Positions 42,201 through 51,968 of a stretch of DNA of 64,000 nt are shown here, one piece after another; position 1 is the first letter of the stretch; each line of letters begins with the position of its first letter. The DNA lies in NCBI GenBank assembly GCA_964035575.1, contig OZ037843.1, positions 310,001 through 374,000 on the forward strand. Direction: 5' to 3'. This stretch comes from Rhynchopus sp. YZ270_cl-10. Its lineage: Eukaryota; Euglenozoa; Diplonemea; Diplonemida; Diplonemidae. The translations under genes and the position numbers were made by a program. The notes beneath the pieces were generated by a model that searched no databases, had not been told where the DNA came from, and saw nothing but the letters and a program-made list of their open reading frames with translations.

Positions 42201-42570
42201 TGTAGTCCATCTCGTAGCTAGTAATCCCGTCGGACTCGAGGGTGTGTCCCGCCAACATCATGACCCCGTCTGCAGGGTAGCTTGCGACGTAGTTGTACGC
42301 TGACTTCGGGTAAGACGGCACGTTCTGAGCACTACGTATCTCAGCCAGCCGGTACCCTGCACGGTTCATGAGAAACAGCCCAGAGCCATACCCTCGCTGC
42401 ATCTTGAACTCCACGTGCAATGTCCCCGTGCACGTCAACAGCCAGCACACGGTGCCATTGGAGGCAACAAGGTCTGAATACATAAAAGGAGAGGACGGCA
42501 TTGCTGGGCAAACCCCACCACGTGCAGACACGGCACACAGCAGAAGCAAGCTGCACAGCCGCAGCAGCAT
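39211..42570 (-). CDS. Surface protein S4 (intact)
   Basis: Full-length paralogue of 1119 residues from ATG 42570, with signal peptide MLLRLCSLLLLCAVSA. Domain order is as in S3, with the same six-repeat cysteine framework. The N-terminal repeat is virtually identical to S5 (both begin RGGVCPAMPSSPF after the signal). Repeats 4 and 5 are strongly divergent from all others (for example TIRGGHSYVIF), and the C-terminus (RHAKKG, SELLRV) matches S3. The stalk has its own unit order, with duplicated PVTKSLPTSAPETTVPV-like modules. This patchwork indicates recombination between array members. It is probably expressed at the cell surface. Stop TAA. Confidence 0.92.
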   Translation of the reverse strand: MLLRLCSLLLLCAVSARGGVCPAMPSSPFMYSDLVASNGTVCWLLTCTGTLHVEFKMQRGYGSGLFLMNRAGYRLAEIRSAQNVPSYPKSAYNYVASYPADGVMMLAGHTLESDGITSYEMDYTCTPGAVTLPAPGVNSSACLTLDVVGTYSMPMPLTASCFVIPCSGVLDLDMDVVADLFNLNITVEGSDGTALEHITETTRTGGSYASDGNMKVHIVGSTSNRMAPDAFFALAWGCNAAAPVLPAIGGGTSAPLTLAPYILAPTGPCVALETPLASTFYGGPDCYTVQCKGTLHVNVTIDDVQYRGVALRLVNANGYKLMELGVDTTKHMVTSFPADGLLTLSLPQYVNVIWQFSFDWTCEAGPVPPPAPGIDSADCLTSPPISTHNQVLSGAASHCYAVECIGTFSVSVEVRPTGDICHTHITIRGGHSYVIFLANATYPTGSGPSGEKVIKKNATFPPEHEGVYLLDIVHDAGPDDQLFMSWACNAASPPLPSFAPSTAAPETMVPPTPVPIPDCIYARDSVFFSAPRTRKSTTECWYRSCTGTLHVSFNVDLEPSEEEVALYNNNDYNLDSLTGRSVKNLSTYNASYPADGHMVLRFASVTRHAQYYSTGSFYMTWTCEEAPVLPPAPGTSASECLTLGDSGTYSRSLGSIISWSTLHCWTMQCYGVLSMAASLYSYEDYARVTMVDSTGKEVYGLTGPAMPTDKIAVLTNMSASFANSGLFQITVNNKGILPDLYFRFEFGWSCNGGVPTDIPAIYTPVPETALPSSMPEVTQAPQTGTLGTQSPLSNAPVTQVPQTEAGETESPLTRAPVTESPLTSAPVTEVPLTNAPDSNALVTEPPRTPAPLTGAPVIRTPVTESPPNARQTRAPVSDAPVTKSLPTSAPETTVPVTSTPVTESPPNAPETRAPVSDSPVTKLIPTSAPVATVPVTSVTESPPNAPETSVPVTRAPDTAPLTPAPDTPNTANGTSAPLPATGSPATEAPEAPLTSATETPAPTSSASASSSPSGPHVSAQPVPHTPAPPRGTSLPAGALLPTPVPEVEAGEDDKLLSTAAWVVIAALGTCLLLAVGVAVFFCRHAKKGTPTESFYNTALLPEGLEGEAVCLEDSELLRV

Positions 42571-44814
42571 TGTGTGGTTGTTGTTTCTTTTGAGAGGTGG
42601 AAGTACCTGGGTCGTGGTGGTTGTGTTGTGGACAGGGGTGGAAACAAGAGTGGAAATAACCAAATGCAAGTCGTGTCATTTTATTGTGAATTTTCTTAAG
42701 AATTTCAACTCAGTTTACACAAAGGGTGAATGTCCCACACTCGTCTGCATTCGCAAGAAAGACTGCATTGCAATGCCAGACAGCTTCGCCTCTGATGTCA
42801 TGCAGGCAATTATGGTATTCCTCGTGAAAGCAAACAAAAGTATTCCGGGTGAATCTCTTGAATAAAAAACCTGTGATGTGGAAAACAACACAGCACAAGA
42901 ATCAAGAATCAAGAGACACACAAAGAATATGAGGGGACAAGGAAAGGAACCGGTATATTGTGACATTGTTCATCTCACGAACATACATGTTCTTCAAAGG
43001 TAAACTAAAAACAAACGTAAAATTCAAATTCAAATTCAGATTCAGATTCAGATTTGTGAAAATAGCACGACATAATTTAAATAGTGAATCACAGAAAGGA
43101 TCACTAAGCTCGCAAGAGGAGTAAACAAAAACAAGAAAAACAAGAAAAAACAAAAACTGGGGTGATTCGCACTTCTTGCGTACTTTGTACACACCCCCAT
43201 TCAGCCACACTACAGACACACATTCACCCCCCTTCTTTGCATCGGAAATCAGCACTCCCGCAACATGGCTGGTGCAACAGTACCAGAGAAGTGCAGTCGC
43301 CACCGACTTCCCCCAGACCCTCGTTACACTTTCGAGTTAGAGACGGCAACAAGGCACTCTGGCACCAATACAGAAACAACACAGAAACAAACAACACAAT
43401 ACGCTGTCACAGATCAGAAAGTATTGGTTTCATATACTTTCAAATCAAAAAGGAGCAAGTACAAAGGATGTTGTATAGATACACCCAATGTGTTGTGTTG
43501 TGTTGTAAAGTGTGAAAGAAAAGAGAAAAAAAACTATTGTTTCCGTGCAAAAATCAAAACTTTAAGCAGTACAAAGTAAACACACACACACAAATGGGGT
43601 CATATTCTGCACAAGAATTACCCCTATAAGTTACAAAACACACACACACACACACAAACGTCCTGGTCTGGACGGTAAATTGCATCCGGGGGTATGTCGC
43701 GCCTCCTAAAGCCCTATAAAGATACCTGAGGGTAAAACGTCACCCCACTTTTTCCCCTATTGTTTTGTGACGGTCAGTCCAGTGGGCAACTTGTATTGCA
43801 TTTCGCAAGCCCCTTTGCCACACCCTGAGTGGTGAGGTGTGCCAACTGCACAACTGCCCAACGTCAGGCAAAGCTCATTGCACTGAGGAACCTTGCTACA
43901 CCCTCTGGTAAGGTGTGCTGCCTCTGGAAAGACATTCAACTTTAATTTTAGCCGCATCGTTCTTCCACAGAGCCTGTTCAAAATGGTCACAGGCGCCGCA
44001 GATACACCAGTAGTTGGTGTTTCATGGTATGTGCGTCAAACAAAAGAGCTGGCAAAAGTGACAAGTAGGCTATACTCCGTTCAGGCGTTACCCACTCTAA
44101 ATCCGTTTCAAACACACACACACATTGGGGCACATTCCGCGCAAGAATAACCCCTGTTAGTTATCAAACACACACAAACTTGAGCTATATTTCGGTCTCA
44201 GTACTACCTCACTTACGCTTTCCAACACACACAAAAGTGCTGGTAAGAATGTACCTGGCCTACGTTCTTCTCAAAGAGAAGAAAAAAGGGGGGAAAACAG
44301 GAAAAAAAGTCTTGAAAACGTTGACGACATTGTGACGTCCACAGCTGTGTGTCATCATCACCACATACAAGACGAGAAACCAACAAAATAAACAATTCGA
44401 AAAACACACGTGTGTGGCCCGCACCCCCATCGCCACGTTTCTGCAAGGGGGTGCTCATCCCACACAATACACTTTCACAGGGTAACACTGACACATAAGT
44501 TTCTTTTGCGACAGTGCTTTTGTGCCGATGGCACGTAAGAGCAACGTAGAATGTGGAGGGGACTTCGCCCAACAGCCACCATGTGGTCATGGTGGCAGGG
44601 ACGAACAACATGGGGAAGCAGTCGTCAAGAATGCTTCAGGGAGGGGTGTCATATTGCTTGTGAACAACGTGACAACAATAAAACAGCAAGGTTTAAAACA
44701 AATGATGGAATGGATTGTGTGGTGAAGATGCCGTAGTAATATGTGTCTAATGGCAACATTGGAAACAACAACAACAACAAACGCAGCTGGCACTTCACAA
44801 AGCTGTGACACCGT
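42571..44814. repeat. Surface-array spacer, type II, copy 3, with insertion
   Basis: As the other type II spacers, but about 590 bp longer. Between about 43590 and 44175 an extra segment is bounded at both ends by a related block of about 60 bp (ACACA, TGGGG, CATATTCTGC, AGAATTACCCCT). A third copy of that block stands alone at 62855-62925. The inserted interior (43660-44105) has no recognisable coding capacity. Confidence 0.7.
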
Positions 44815-47800
44815 TCACCAGCTCAACTCGTCTCTGTCTTCAAGACACACTGCCTCACCTTCAAGTCCTTCAGACAACAGTGCAGTGTTGTACACGCTCT
44901 CGGTCGGTGTGCCCTTCTGTGCCTGCCTGCAGAAGAACACCGCCACCCCAACAGCAAGCAGCAGACACGTGCCCAGTGCTGCAATCACCACCCACGCTGC
45001 TGTGCTCAGCAGCGGTGTGTCCGCCTCCACTTCCGGCACAGGTGTGGGCAGCAGCGCACCTGCAGGCAGGGATGTGCCACGTGGCGGTGCTGGTGTGTGC
45101 GGCACAGGCTGCGCTGACACATGTGGCCCTGAAGGTGATGATGATGCAGATGCAGACGATGTGGGTGCAGGTGTCTCAGTGGCAGACGTCAGCGGTGCTT
45201 CTGGTGCTTCTGTCGCAGGTGACCCTGTTGCTGGCAGTGGTGCAGACGTTCCATTTGCTGTGTTTGGTGTATCAGGTGCAGGTGTCAGTGGCGCTGTGTC
45301 TGGTGCACGAGTCACAGGTACACTTGTCTCAGGTGTAGGTGTCAGTGGCGTTTGTGGAACAGGTGCATCAGACACAGGTGCACGAGTCTCAAGTGCATTG
45401 GGGGGCGATTCAGTCACAGGTGTGCTAGTAACGGGTACGGTTGCCACAGGTGCGGGCGTCAGTGGCGATTTTGTAACAGGTGTGCCGGTAACGGGTACGG
45501 TTGTCTCAGGTGCAGACGTCGGTAGCGATTTTGTAACAGGTGCGTCAGACACAGGTGCACGAGTCTCAGGTGCATTGGGTGGCGATTCCGTAACAGGTGT
45601 GCGAATAACGGGTGCACCTGTCAGAGGTGCAGGCGTCCGTGGTGGTTCAGTAACAAGTGCATTGGAATCGGGTGCATTGGTCAGTGGCACTTCAGTCACA
45701 GGTGCGCTTGTCAGTGGCGACTCCGTCACTGGTGCACGAGTCAGTGGCGATTCTGTCTCACCTGCTTCTGTCTGGGGCACTTGCGTCACTGGTGCATTGG
45801 ACAGTGGTGACTGTGTCCCAAGTGTTCCTGTCTGCGGTGCTTGTGTCACTTCAGGCATCGACGACGGCAGCGCTGTCTCTGGCACTGGTGTGTAGATCGC
45901 TGGGATGTCTGTCGGCACACCACCGTTGCAGCTCCACCCAAACTCGAATCGGAAGTGGAGGTCTGGCTCCATCCCCTTGTTGTTCACTGTGATTTGGAAG
46001 AGGCCACTGTTCGCGAAGCCAGCAGACATGTTTGTTGACACTGCGCTCCTGTCAGTCGGCATCGCTGGCCCTGTCATGCCGTACACCTCTTTGCCTGTGC
46101 TGTCCACCATTGTCACACGTGCATAACCTTTGTAAGAGTACAGCGACGCTGCCATGGACAGCACACCATAACACTGCATAGTCCAGCAGTGAAGTGTGTT
46201 CCAGCTTTGGATCGATCCAAGCGACCTGCTGTATGTGCCACTGTCACCCAGGGTAAGACACTCTGATGCATTCGTGCCTGGTGCAGGTGGAACCACAGGT
46301 GCCTCCTCACACGTCCAGGTCATGTTAAAGGAGCCTGGGGAGAACGTTTGGTACCTCGCCGTGCTGGCAAAACGCAACACCATGTTCCCATCAGCAGGGT
46401 AGCTCGCGTTGTAGCGTCTCACAGCCATCAGAGTGTCAAGGTTGTAACCGTAGCTGTTCTCGAGCGCCACCTCTTCGAAGAACGCGTCCAGCTCAAGGTC
46501 GATGTTCAAGTGCAGCGTGCCCGTGCACGAGAGGTACCAACACGCGTTCGTAGGCTTCCTAGTCCAAGGAACACTATAGGCAAGACTGTTACTCACCTGG
46601 GGGCACAACGGAATGGGCACAGTGGTAGGCGGCACCATCGTCTCCGGAGCAGCAGTGCTCGGTGCGAACGAAGGAAGCGGAGCTCTTGTCGCGTCACACG
46701 CCCAAGACATGAAGAGCTGGTCGTCCGGGTACCCCGTGATGCGCGCAGCACGCATCTGATAGACCCCCTGATACAGCGGCGAGTACGTTCCGCTTACCTT
46801 GATCACCTTATCCGCAGCCGGAAGCGTTGCGTTTGGCCTGACGCCAGTCGGATACGTTGCGTTCGCAAATAACAGGTCCCAGCCGTTGTCATCACGAAGG
46901 GTGACATTCGTGTGACATCCTGTGTCATATATGGGACGCACCTCCACGGACACAGAAAACGTCCCGAGACACTCCACAGCAAAGCAGTGTGATGCAGCTC
47001 CAGATAAGTACTGGTTGTAGGTGCCGACAGGTGCCATGGTCAGGCACTCTGCACTGTCGATGCCTGGTGCAGGTGGTGGCACTGGACCTGCTTCGCACGT
47101 CCAGTCAAAGGTGACTACCGATTTACCATTTACCACCTGCCACATGGACACTGTCAGCATGCCGTCAGCAGGGAAGCTCGTCACCAGGCTCTTTATTGTG
47201 TTCGGCGACAGCTGCATGAGCTGGTACCCGTTTGCGTTGAGGACCGTCAGTGCTCCACCGTTGTAATTGCGGTGATAAATGGACGCATTGACGTGCAGAG
47301 TCCCCTTGCACTGCACTGTGTAGCACTGGGGCCCGTAAAATGTGCTCGCCACCATCGGTGCTTCCAAAGCAACACACGCTCCTGTTGGTGCAGGTGTGTC
47401 AGGTGCAACTATGTCAGGAGTATACGTCAGAGGTGCCGATGTCTCACCGCCAATTGCAGGAAGCACAGGTGCAGCAGCGTTGCACCCCCACGCAAGAGCA
47501 AAGAACGCATCAGGAGCCATGCTGTTGCTAGTGGAGCCCACAATGTGCACTTTCGTGTTCCCGTCGCTTGCATAACTCCCGACAGTCCTGGCCGTCTCAG
47601 TGATGTGTTCCAGTGCGGTGCCGTTACTTCCCTCAACTGTGATGTTGAGACTAAACAAATCCGCAAGCACGTCCATGTCCAGGTCAAGGATGCCGCTGCA
47701 CGGGATGACGAGACAGCTGTCACCACCCTGCGAAAGAGGCATGCTGTACGTCCCGACAGCGTCCAGTGTGAGACACGCCGAACTGTTGACGCCAGGTGCA

Positions 47801-48198
47801 GGCAGGGTGACTGCACCTGGCGTGCATGTGTAGTCCATCTCGTAGCTAGTAATCCCGTCGGACTCGAGGGTGTGTCCCGCCAACATCATGACCCCGTCTG
47901 CAGGGTAGCTTGCGACGTAGTTGTACGCTGACTTCGGGTAAGACGGCACGTTCTGAGCACTACGTATCTCAGCCAGCCGGTACCCTGCACGGTTCATGAG
48001 AAACAGCCCAGAGCCATACCCTCGCTGCATCTTGAACTCCACGTGCAATGTCCCCGTGCACGTCAACAGCCAGCACACGGTGCCATTGGAGGCAACAAGG
48101 TCTGAATACATAAAAGGAGAGGACGGCATTGCTGGGCAAACCCCACCACGTGCAGACACGGCACACAGCAGAAGCAAGCTGCACAGCCGCAGTAGCAT
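44815..48198 (-). CDS. Surface protein S5 (intact)
   Basis: Longest intact copy, 1127 residues from ATG 48198. Signal peptide and first repeat match S4; repeat 2 matches S3. Repeat 3 onward has its own variants (for example HRNYNGGALTVLNANGYQL). The stalk is among the longest, and the tail (RQAQKG, EDRDELSW) matches S2. All six C-x4-C cores are intact. Its upstream region is unlike the other copies: homology stops about 50-60 nt before the ATG, so it may be controlled differently. It is the most upstream member on the transcribed strand. Stop TGA. Confidence 0.92.
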   Translation of the reverse strand: MLLRLCSLLLLCAVSARGGVCPAMPSSPFMYSDLVASNGTVCWLLTCTGTLHVEFKMQRGYGSGLFLMNRAGYRLAEIRSAQNVPSYPKSAYNYVASYPADGVMMLAGHTLESDGITSYEMDYTCTPGAVTLPAPGVNSSACLTLDAVGTYSMPLSQGGDSCLVIPCSGILDLDMDVLADLFSLNITVEGSNGTALEHITETARTVGSYASDGNTKVHIVGSTSNSMAPDAFFALAWGCNAAAPVLPAIGGETSAPLTYTPDIVAPDTPAPTGACVALEAPMVASTFYGPQCYTVQCKGTLHVNASIYHRNYNGGALTVLNANGYQLMQLSPNTIKSLVTSFPADGMLTVSMWQVVNGKSVVTFDWTCEAGPVPPPAPGIDSAECLTMAPVGTYNQYLSGAASHCFAVECLGTFSVSVEVRPIYDTGCHTNVTLRDDNGWDLLFANATYPTGVRPNATLPAADKVIKVSGTYSPLYQGVYQMRAARITGYPDDQLFMSWACDATRAPLPSFAPSTAAPETMVPPTTVPIPLCPQVSNSLAYSVPWTRKPTNACWYLSCTGTLHLNIDLELDAFFEEVALENSYGYNLDTLMAVRRYNASYPADGNMVLRFASTARYQTFSPGSFNMTWTCEEAPVVPPAPGTNASECLTLGDSGTYSRSLGSIQSWNTLHCWTMQCYGVLSMAASLYSYKGYARVTMVDSTGKEVYGMTGPAMPTDRSAVSTNMSAGFANSGLFQITVNNKGMEPDLHFRFEFGWSCNGGVPTDIPAIYTPVPETALPSSMPEVTQAPQTGTLGTQSPLSNAPVTQVPQTEAGETESPLTRAPVTESPLTSAPVTEVPLTNAPDSNALVTEPPRTPAPLTGAPVIRTPVTESPPNAPETRAPVSDAPVTKSLPTSAPETTVPVTGTPVTKSPLTPAPVATVPVTSTPVTESPPNALETRAPVSDAPVPQTPLTPTPETSVPVTRAPDTAPLTPAPDTPNTANGTSAPLPATGSPATEAPEAPLTSATETPAPTSSASASSSPSGPHVSAQPVPHTPAPPRGTSLPAGALLPTPVPEVEADTPLLSTAAWVVIAALGTCLLLAVGVAVFFCRQAQKGTPTESVYNTALLSEGLEGEAVCLEDRDELSW

Positions 48199-48350
48199 TG
48201 TGTGGTTGTTGTTTCTTTTGAGAGGTGGAAGTACCTGGGTCGTGGTGGTTGTGAGTTCGACCTGGCAGGATGCTCCACTGTATTGTACTGTCGTGGCCGA
48301 CACACAACAGAGATGCACACCTGACTACTTTTGCGAGACCATGGTACCAA

Positions 48351-48353
<3 letters not shown>

Positions 48354-48383
<30 letters not shown>
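48354..48383. repeat. (AC)n microsatellite upstream of S5
   Basis: About 15 AC units, in the stretch unique to the S5 5' flank. Confidence 0.9.
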
Positions 48384-48385
<2 letters not shown>

Positions 48386-50688
48386 GACAATGCCTCCCTC
48401 CCTCTTAGTAAATAACTGCCACCCACAGCTGCTGGAAAACCACATACATACCCGCGGAAACTCTCTCTTCGCTGTTTTGAACACCCTGTGTGCTACCTTT
48501 ACGGCTGTTGATGCTACAAGAAGAAAAGTTTATAAAATGACTCTAAGCCTCTCGTGCTTGGTCACCTTCACATTCGTTGTCGCGCAGCATCAGATCAGGG
48601 TTTCCACAACTTTGTTGATAGGGATGATTTCATTTCCAGCCGTAGGAATTTTACGTACGATGTAGTGTTCGAGCATAAGCACGGTGTATCGCGGGTACGT
48701 AAAAACTAGGCGACGGTAGCCTTTAAGTCCGGGTGCGCCAAATGGACCGAAAAGAATAAACGTCTTATGTTTAGTTGGTATGTAACTTTCATAAAAAAAA
48801 AAAAATGACCTTTTTTTTTGTATTGAAGCTAAATTGCTGCAAAAAAAAATAGACGTTTTGTTACCTCCCCCCTTTCTGTTGTTTCATTGAGTTCGGCTGT
48901 CGCGAAGCACAATAAGGCATGTGCCCACGACAGCTCTCTACACAAAGAGGGAAAAAAAGGGGGCTGGGAGGGCCTGCAAACGGCACACCTCACTCCCTGA
49001 AGGGGGGGGAGCAGGAGCTGAAGATACCAAGGGGGTGTTTTTTGGTAGCTCAGGGAAGTGGGCACGTTAGCTTGTTCGGGAAGGGTTACAAAGGACGTTC
49101 TACATGAGATACATCCAATGTGTTGTGTTGCAGAGAGAGAAAAAAGTGAAAAAGAAAAGAGAAAAAAAGAAAATTTGTTTCCGTGCATAAATACTTTGAA
49201 AACTTTTGGTGGATCTGAAGTTGAATTTATCAAAACCGATGTTCTGTGTGAACATTTGGTAGTTTCCACTGAAGCTGTTTTTTACTTTTTTTTGATAGGG
49301 GAAACATAAAAAAAAAACCAAAAAAAAAATGGCGTTTTTACTTCTTTTTTTCCGCTTTACAGGTAACTCAAATACATGTAAATGGAGAGAGAGAGAGAGA
49401 GAGAGAGAAGAAAAAAAAATCAACAAACGTTGGTCAGATAACCTTCAGCTGGGGAGTGCTTTAGTCACCTAAAAGTTACTGCCTTGCAAAAAGGGCAGTC
49501 GGTATAAAACCTTTTTTTTTTACAAAAAAGAAAAGAGAAGTTGAAAGTGCAAACGCCCACCATCTGATGAGTGGCGGACGCAGGCACTGGGAGGTGGGGG
49601 AGGCGATCGGGACAGGGTTACAGACGAAGTGGTCGAAAAAAAAAAATGTTACTTCCACTAATCGCTGTCGTGAAAAAGCGTAAGAGCCGGGGGGTGCACC
49701 TTTTGCTGTTGCACCCCTTTGCATCTTACGGCGATACACCCAGCTGCAAAGTGCATTTTACTTTGCAACAACTCTCTTTGATCGAAGCATTATTGAACAG
49801 GAGTGCAGAGGGATTGTACTGCAGCACAGAGAAGAGTCCACCTGCGCTATTTGCTTTGAGCTTTTCTTTGTGTACTCATCCGGAAACGCCGTGTGACGGG
49901 ATTCCGTTTTTTTCTTTTTTTTTGATTTTTGAAAACTTGGTTGTATTAGTGAGACACCCGAGGGTGAACTCCACTATGATTTTTTTTTTTTTGAAAAATT
50001 GTTGGAGTAGTGTAGTTGCCTCAGTTGTGTTGCCACAGTTTGGTGCAATCTCCACTTTCACTTTTTTTTTTGGCGAGACGCTGACTGAAACCATACTTCG
50101 GAAGCCAGTTCAGCACTGCTTTTTTTTCAAAAAAAAGACTACCAGCGAAAAACGCGCAGAAGGCAAACAAAAACCGTTTCTTTCAATAAAAATAAAAACA
50201 ACAATGTCAATTTGTGATCGTGCGGGTTGTCACGATTTTCGCAACCCGGAATGCCTTCCGTACCATCAATTCCATCTGAAGAAAAAGATGAATGAATAAT
50301 ATCATGCTCCACGTGAATACACATCTTGCGACAATGTGCCAATCCACCATCCCAACAACATCAGGGGTATTCGTACATCTGATGTCGGGTTAAAAAAAAG
50401 GCATCAACCGAGACCAGGTCCTGAGCTAGCCCCCAAAAGGTCAAGATACGCAGCCATACTGCCTCAGCAGAGCAAAAGAGAATAGGACAGAGACGGCAAT
50501 AAGGCGCACCTGCACCTGGTCTGTGTCAGGTCTAAACACAACAAAACCATCGATAAAAAACAAAGTTGAAAGAAAGAGCGGTTGAAAGTGCAAACGCCTC
50601 ACCGTACCCGTCGGAGGACGCAAGCACAATCCAAAAAATAATAATAACAATTAAAGAAAACGAGAACACTAACACGTCACATACAATA
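48384..50688. other. Gene-free region between the array and the Tc1-like element
   Basis: Holds short repeat A copy 3 (48521-48570), a diverged fragment of the type II spacer (49090-49195, GATACATCCAATGTGTTGTG), a GA microsatellite (49387-49408), short repeat B copies (49532-49590, 50573-50632), a SINE-like copy (49990-50070) and a 340-bp repeat (50212-50550). No gene is supported. Confidence 0.55.
50212..50550. repeat. 340-bp dispersed repeat, copy 1
   Basis: Highly similar to 58765-59103, in the same orientation. On the minus strand both copies keep an open stretch AHCRKMCIHVEHDIIHSS continuing to a CENCDNPHYHK-like end in copy 2 (CENRDNPHDHK here). The Cys/His spacing resembles a zinc finger. 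It may be a fragment of a mobile element or of a duplicated gene. Confidence 0.7.
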
Positions 50689-51410
50689 CAGTGCGGCGCA
50701 ATATTACGGTGGCGCAATATTACGGGTGCGCAATATTACGGGGCGCATAATTATGGGTAAAAATTGGATTTACCCATAATTATGCGCCCCCGTAACAAAA
50801 CTTTTTTTTTTTTTTTTTTTTTTGAAAAATTGTTAGAATAGTGTAGCCACCTGTGCAAGCTCCACTGTGCTCGTAAAAACCTCACAAGAAATATTGCGCG
50901 CCGTGGCGAACATTTCAACAATTGTGACATAAAAAGCAGGAGGCAACACGGTTGGGTGAAGTTATCAATGTTACATCGACGAGGAAAGCCCCCAGTTGCA
51001 CTTCCTATGGCAGTGTGGCAGATCTCTTGCCCCAGCACCGGGAATCCTGCATGTGCCATCCGCCTTCACCATCAGGACGTCTGCTGAGAAGGAAGAGAAG
51101 GCGAACCGGAAGCTTCTACGGGAGGAATGCCAGTTTGCTGTCCTTGGAGGGTACCGGGCAAGCCACGAAGAGGCGCCGGTGTAGGAGTTGCGGTGGCAGA
51201 GGAGACAAGGTGGCAGAGTGTCAGGATGATGATCTGTACGTCTGGGAGGAGAGTGACATGTGTGAGGCCATCCACAATGGATTATAAAGAAAAAAAAAAT
51301 TCAAAAAAAAAAAGTTTTATTACGGGTGCGCAATATTACGGGGCGCATAATTATGGGTAAATATTGGAGTTACCCATAATTATGCGCCCCCGTAATATAG
51401 CGCCGCACTG
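50689..51410. mobile_element. Tc1/mariner-type element with double-hairpin ends
   Basis: Ends are CAGTGCGGCGC and its complement, flanked by TA on both sides (50687-50688, 51411-51412); CAGT termini at TA sites are typical of Tc1/mariner. Inside each end lies a near-identical palindrome, GGGGCGCATAATTATGGGTA with its complement around a loop of about 9 bases. Repeated GCGCAATATTACGG blocks sit in the left end. A SINE-like copy with poly(T) lies at 50803-50880. A plus-strand frame at 50952-51287 has a basic Cys-rich stretch (KRRRCRSCGGRGDK), but no transposase is recognisable. Confidence 0.75.
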
Positions 51411-51968
51411 TAACAACAAGAACAGTTTTATTTATTTTTTTTCAATTTTTTTTTTTCAGATGAAATCTACACAGGGTTTCCGCGTTCTTCCGGTGTTTTC
51501 GAAGGGGGCGGACGAGTTTTTTTTTCCCCCAAAAAAAAATTTTGTTACTAGTGCTTACTGGGGGGGGGCGAATAAGAGATCAGGGGTGAATAAGAGATCA
51601 GGGCCGAATAAGAGATCAGGTTGAGATTTTGGGGGTATTTTTTTTTTTTTTTTTTGCATGCAACAGGGTTTTATCTTGAAAAAACATTTTGAAATTTTAC
51701 CCTGTCTACCCGGTCTGGCAAAAAAGTGGTCAAAAAAATTTTTTTGCCTCCGGCGAAAATGTTTTTTTGCTTTTTTTTCCCCAAAAAAAAATTTTTATTT
51801 TTGGCTCGTCCGTTCGCCTAATAAGAGATGCCACATCTCTTATTCGCCCCCCCCCAGTAACCTAATAGATGTCGAGCCCGGCGCGCTTCGCGCGTCGGGT
51901 CGGGGGCCTCCGGCGGAGTTGTCTCGCCTCACGGTCTTTCGTGAGACAGAACAGGTGAGAAACTCACG

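Noticed and set aside
43588-44175. LTR-type element suggested by direct terminal blocks
   Set aside because: The blocks are only about 60 bp, lack the usual LTR ends, and the interior has no coding capacity.
50952-51287. Transposase gene in the mariner-type element
   Set aside because: The frame has a basic Cys-rich stretch but no catalytic motif, and its length and composition are not convincing.
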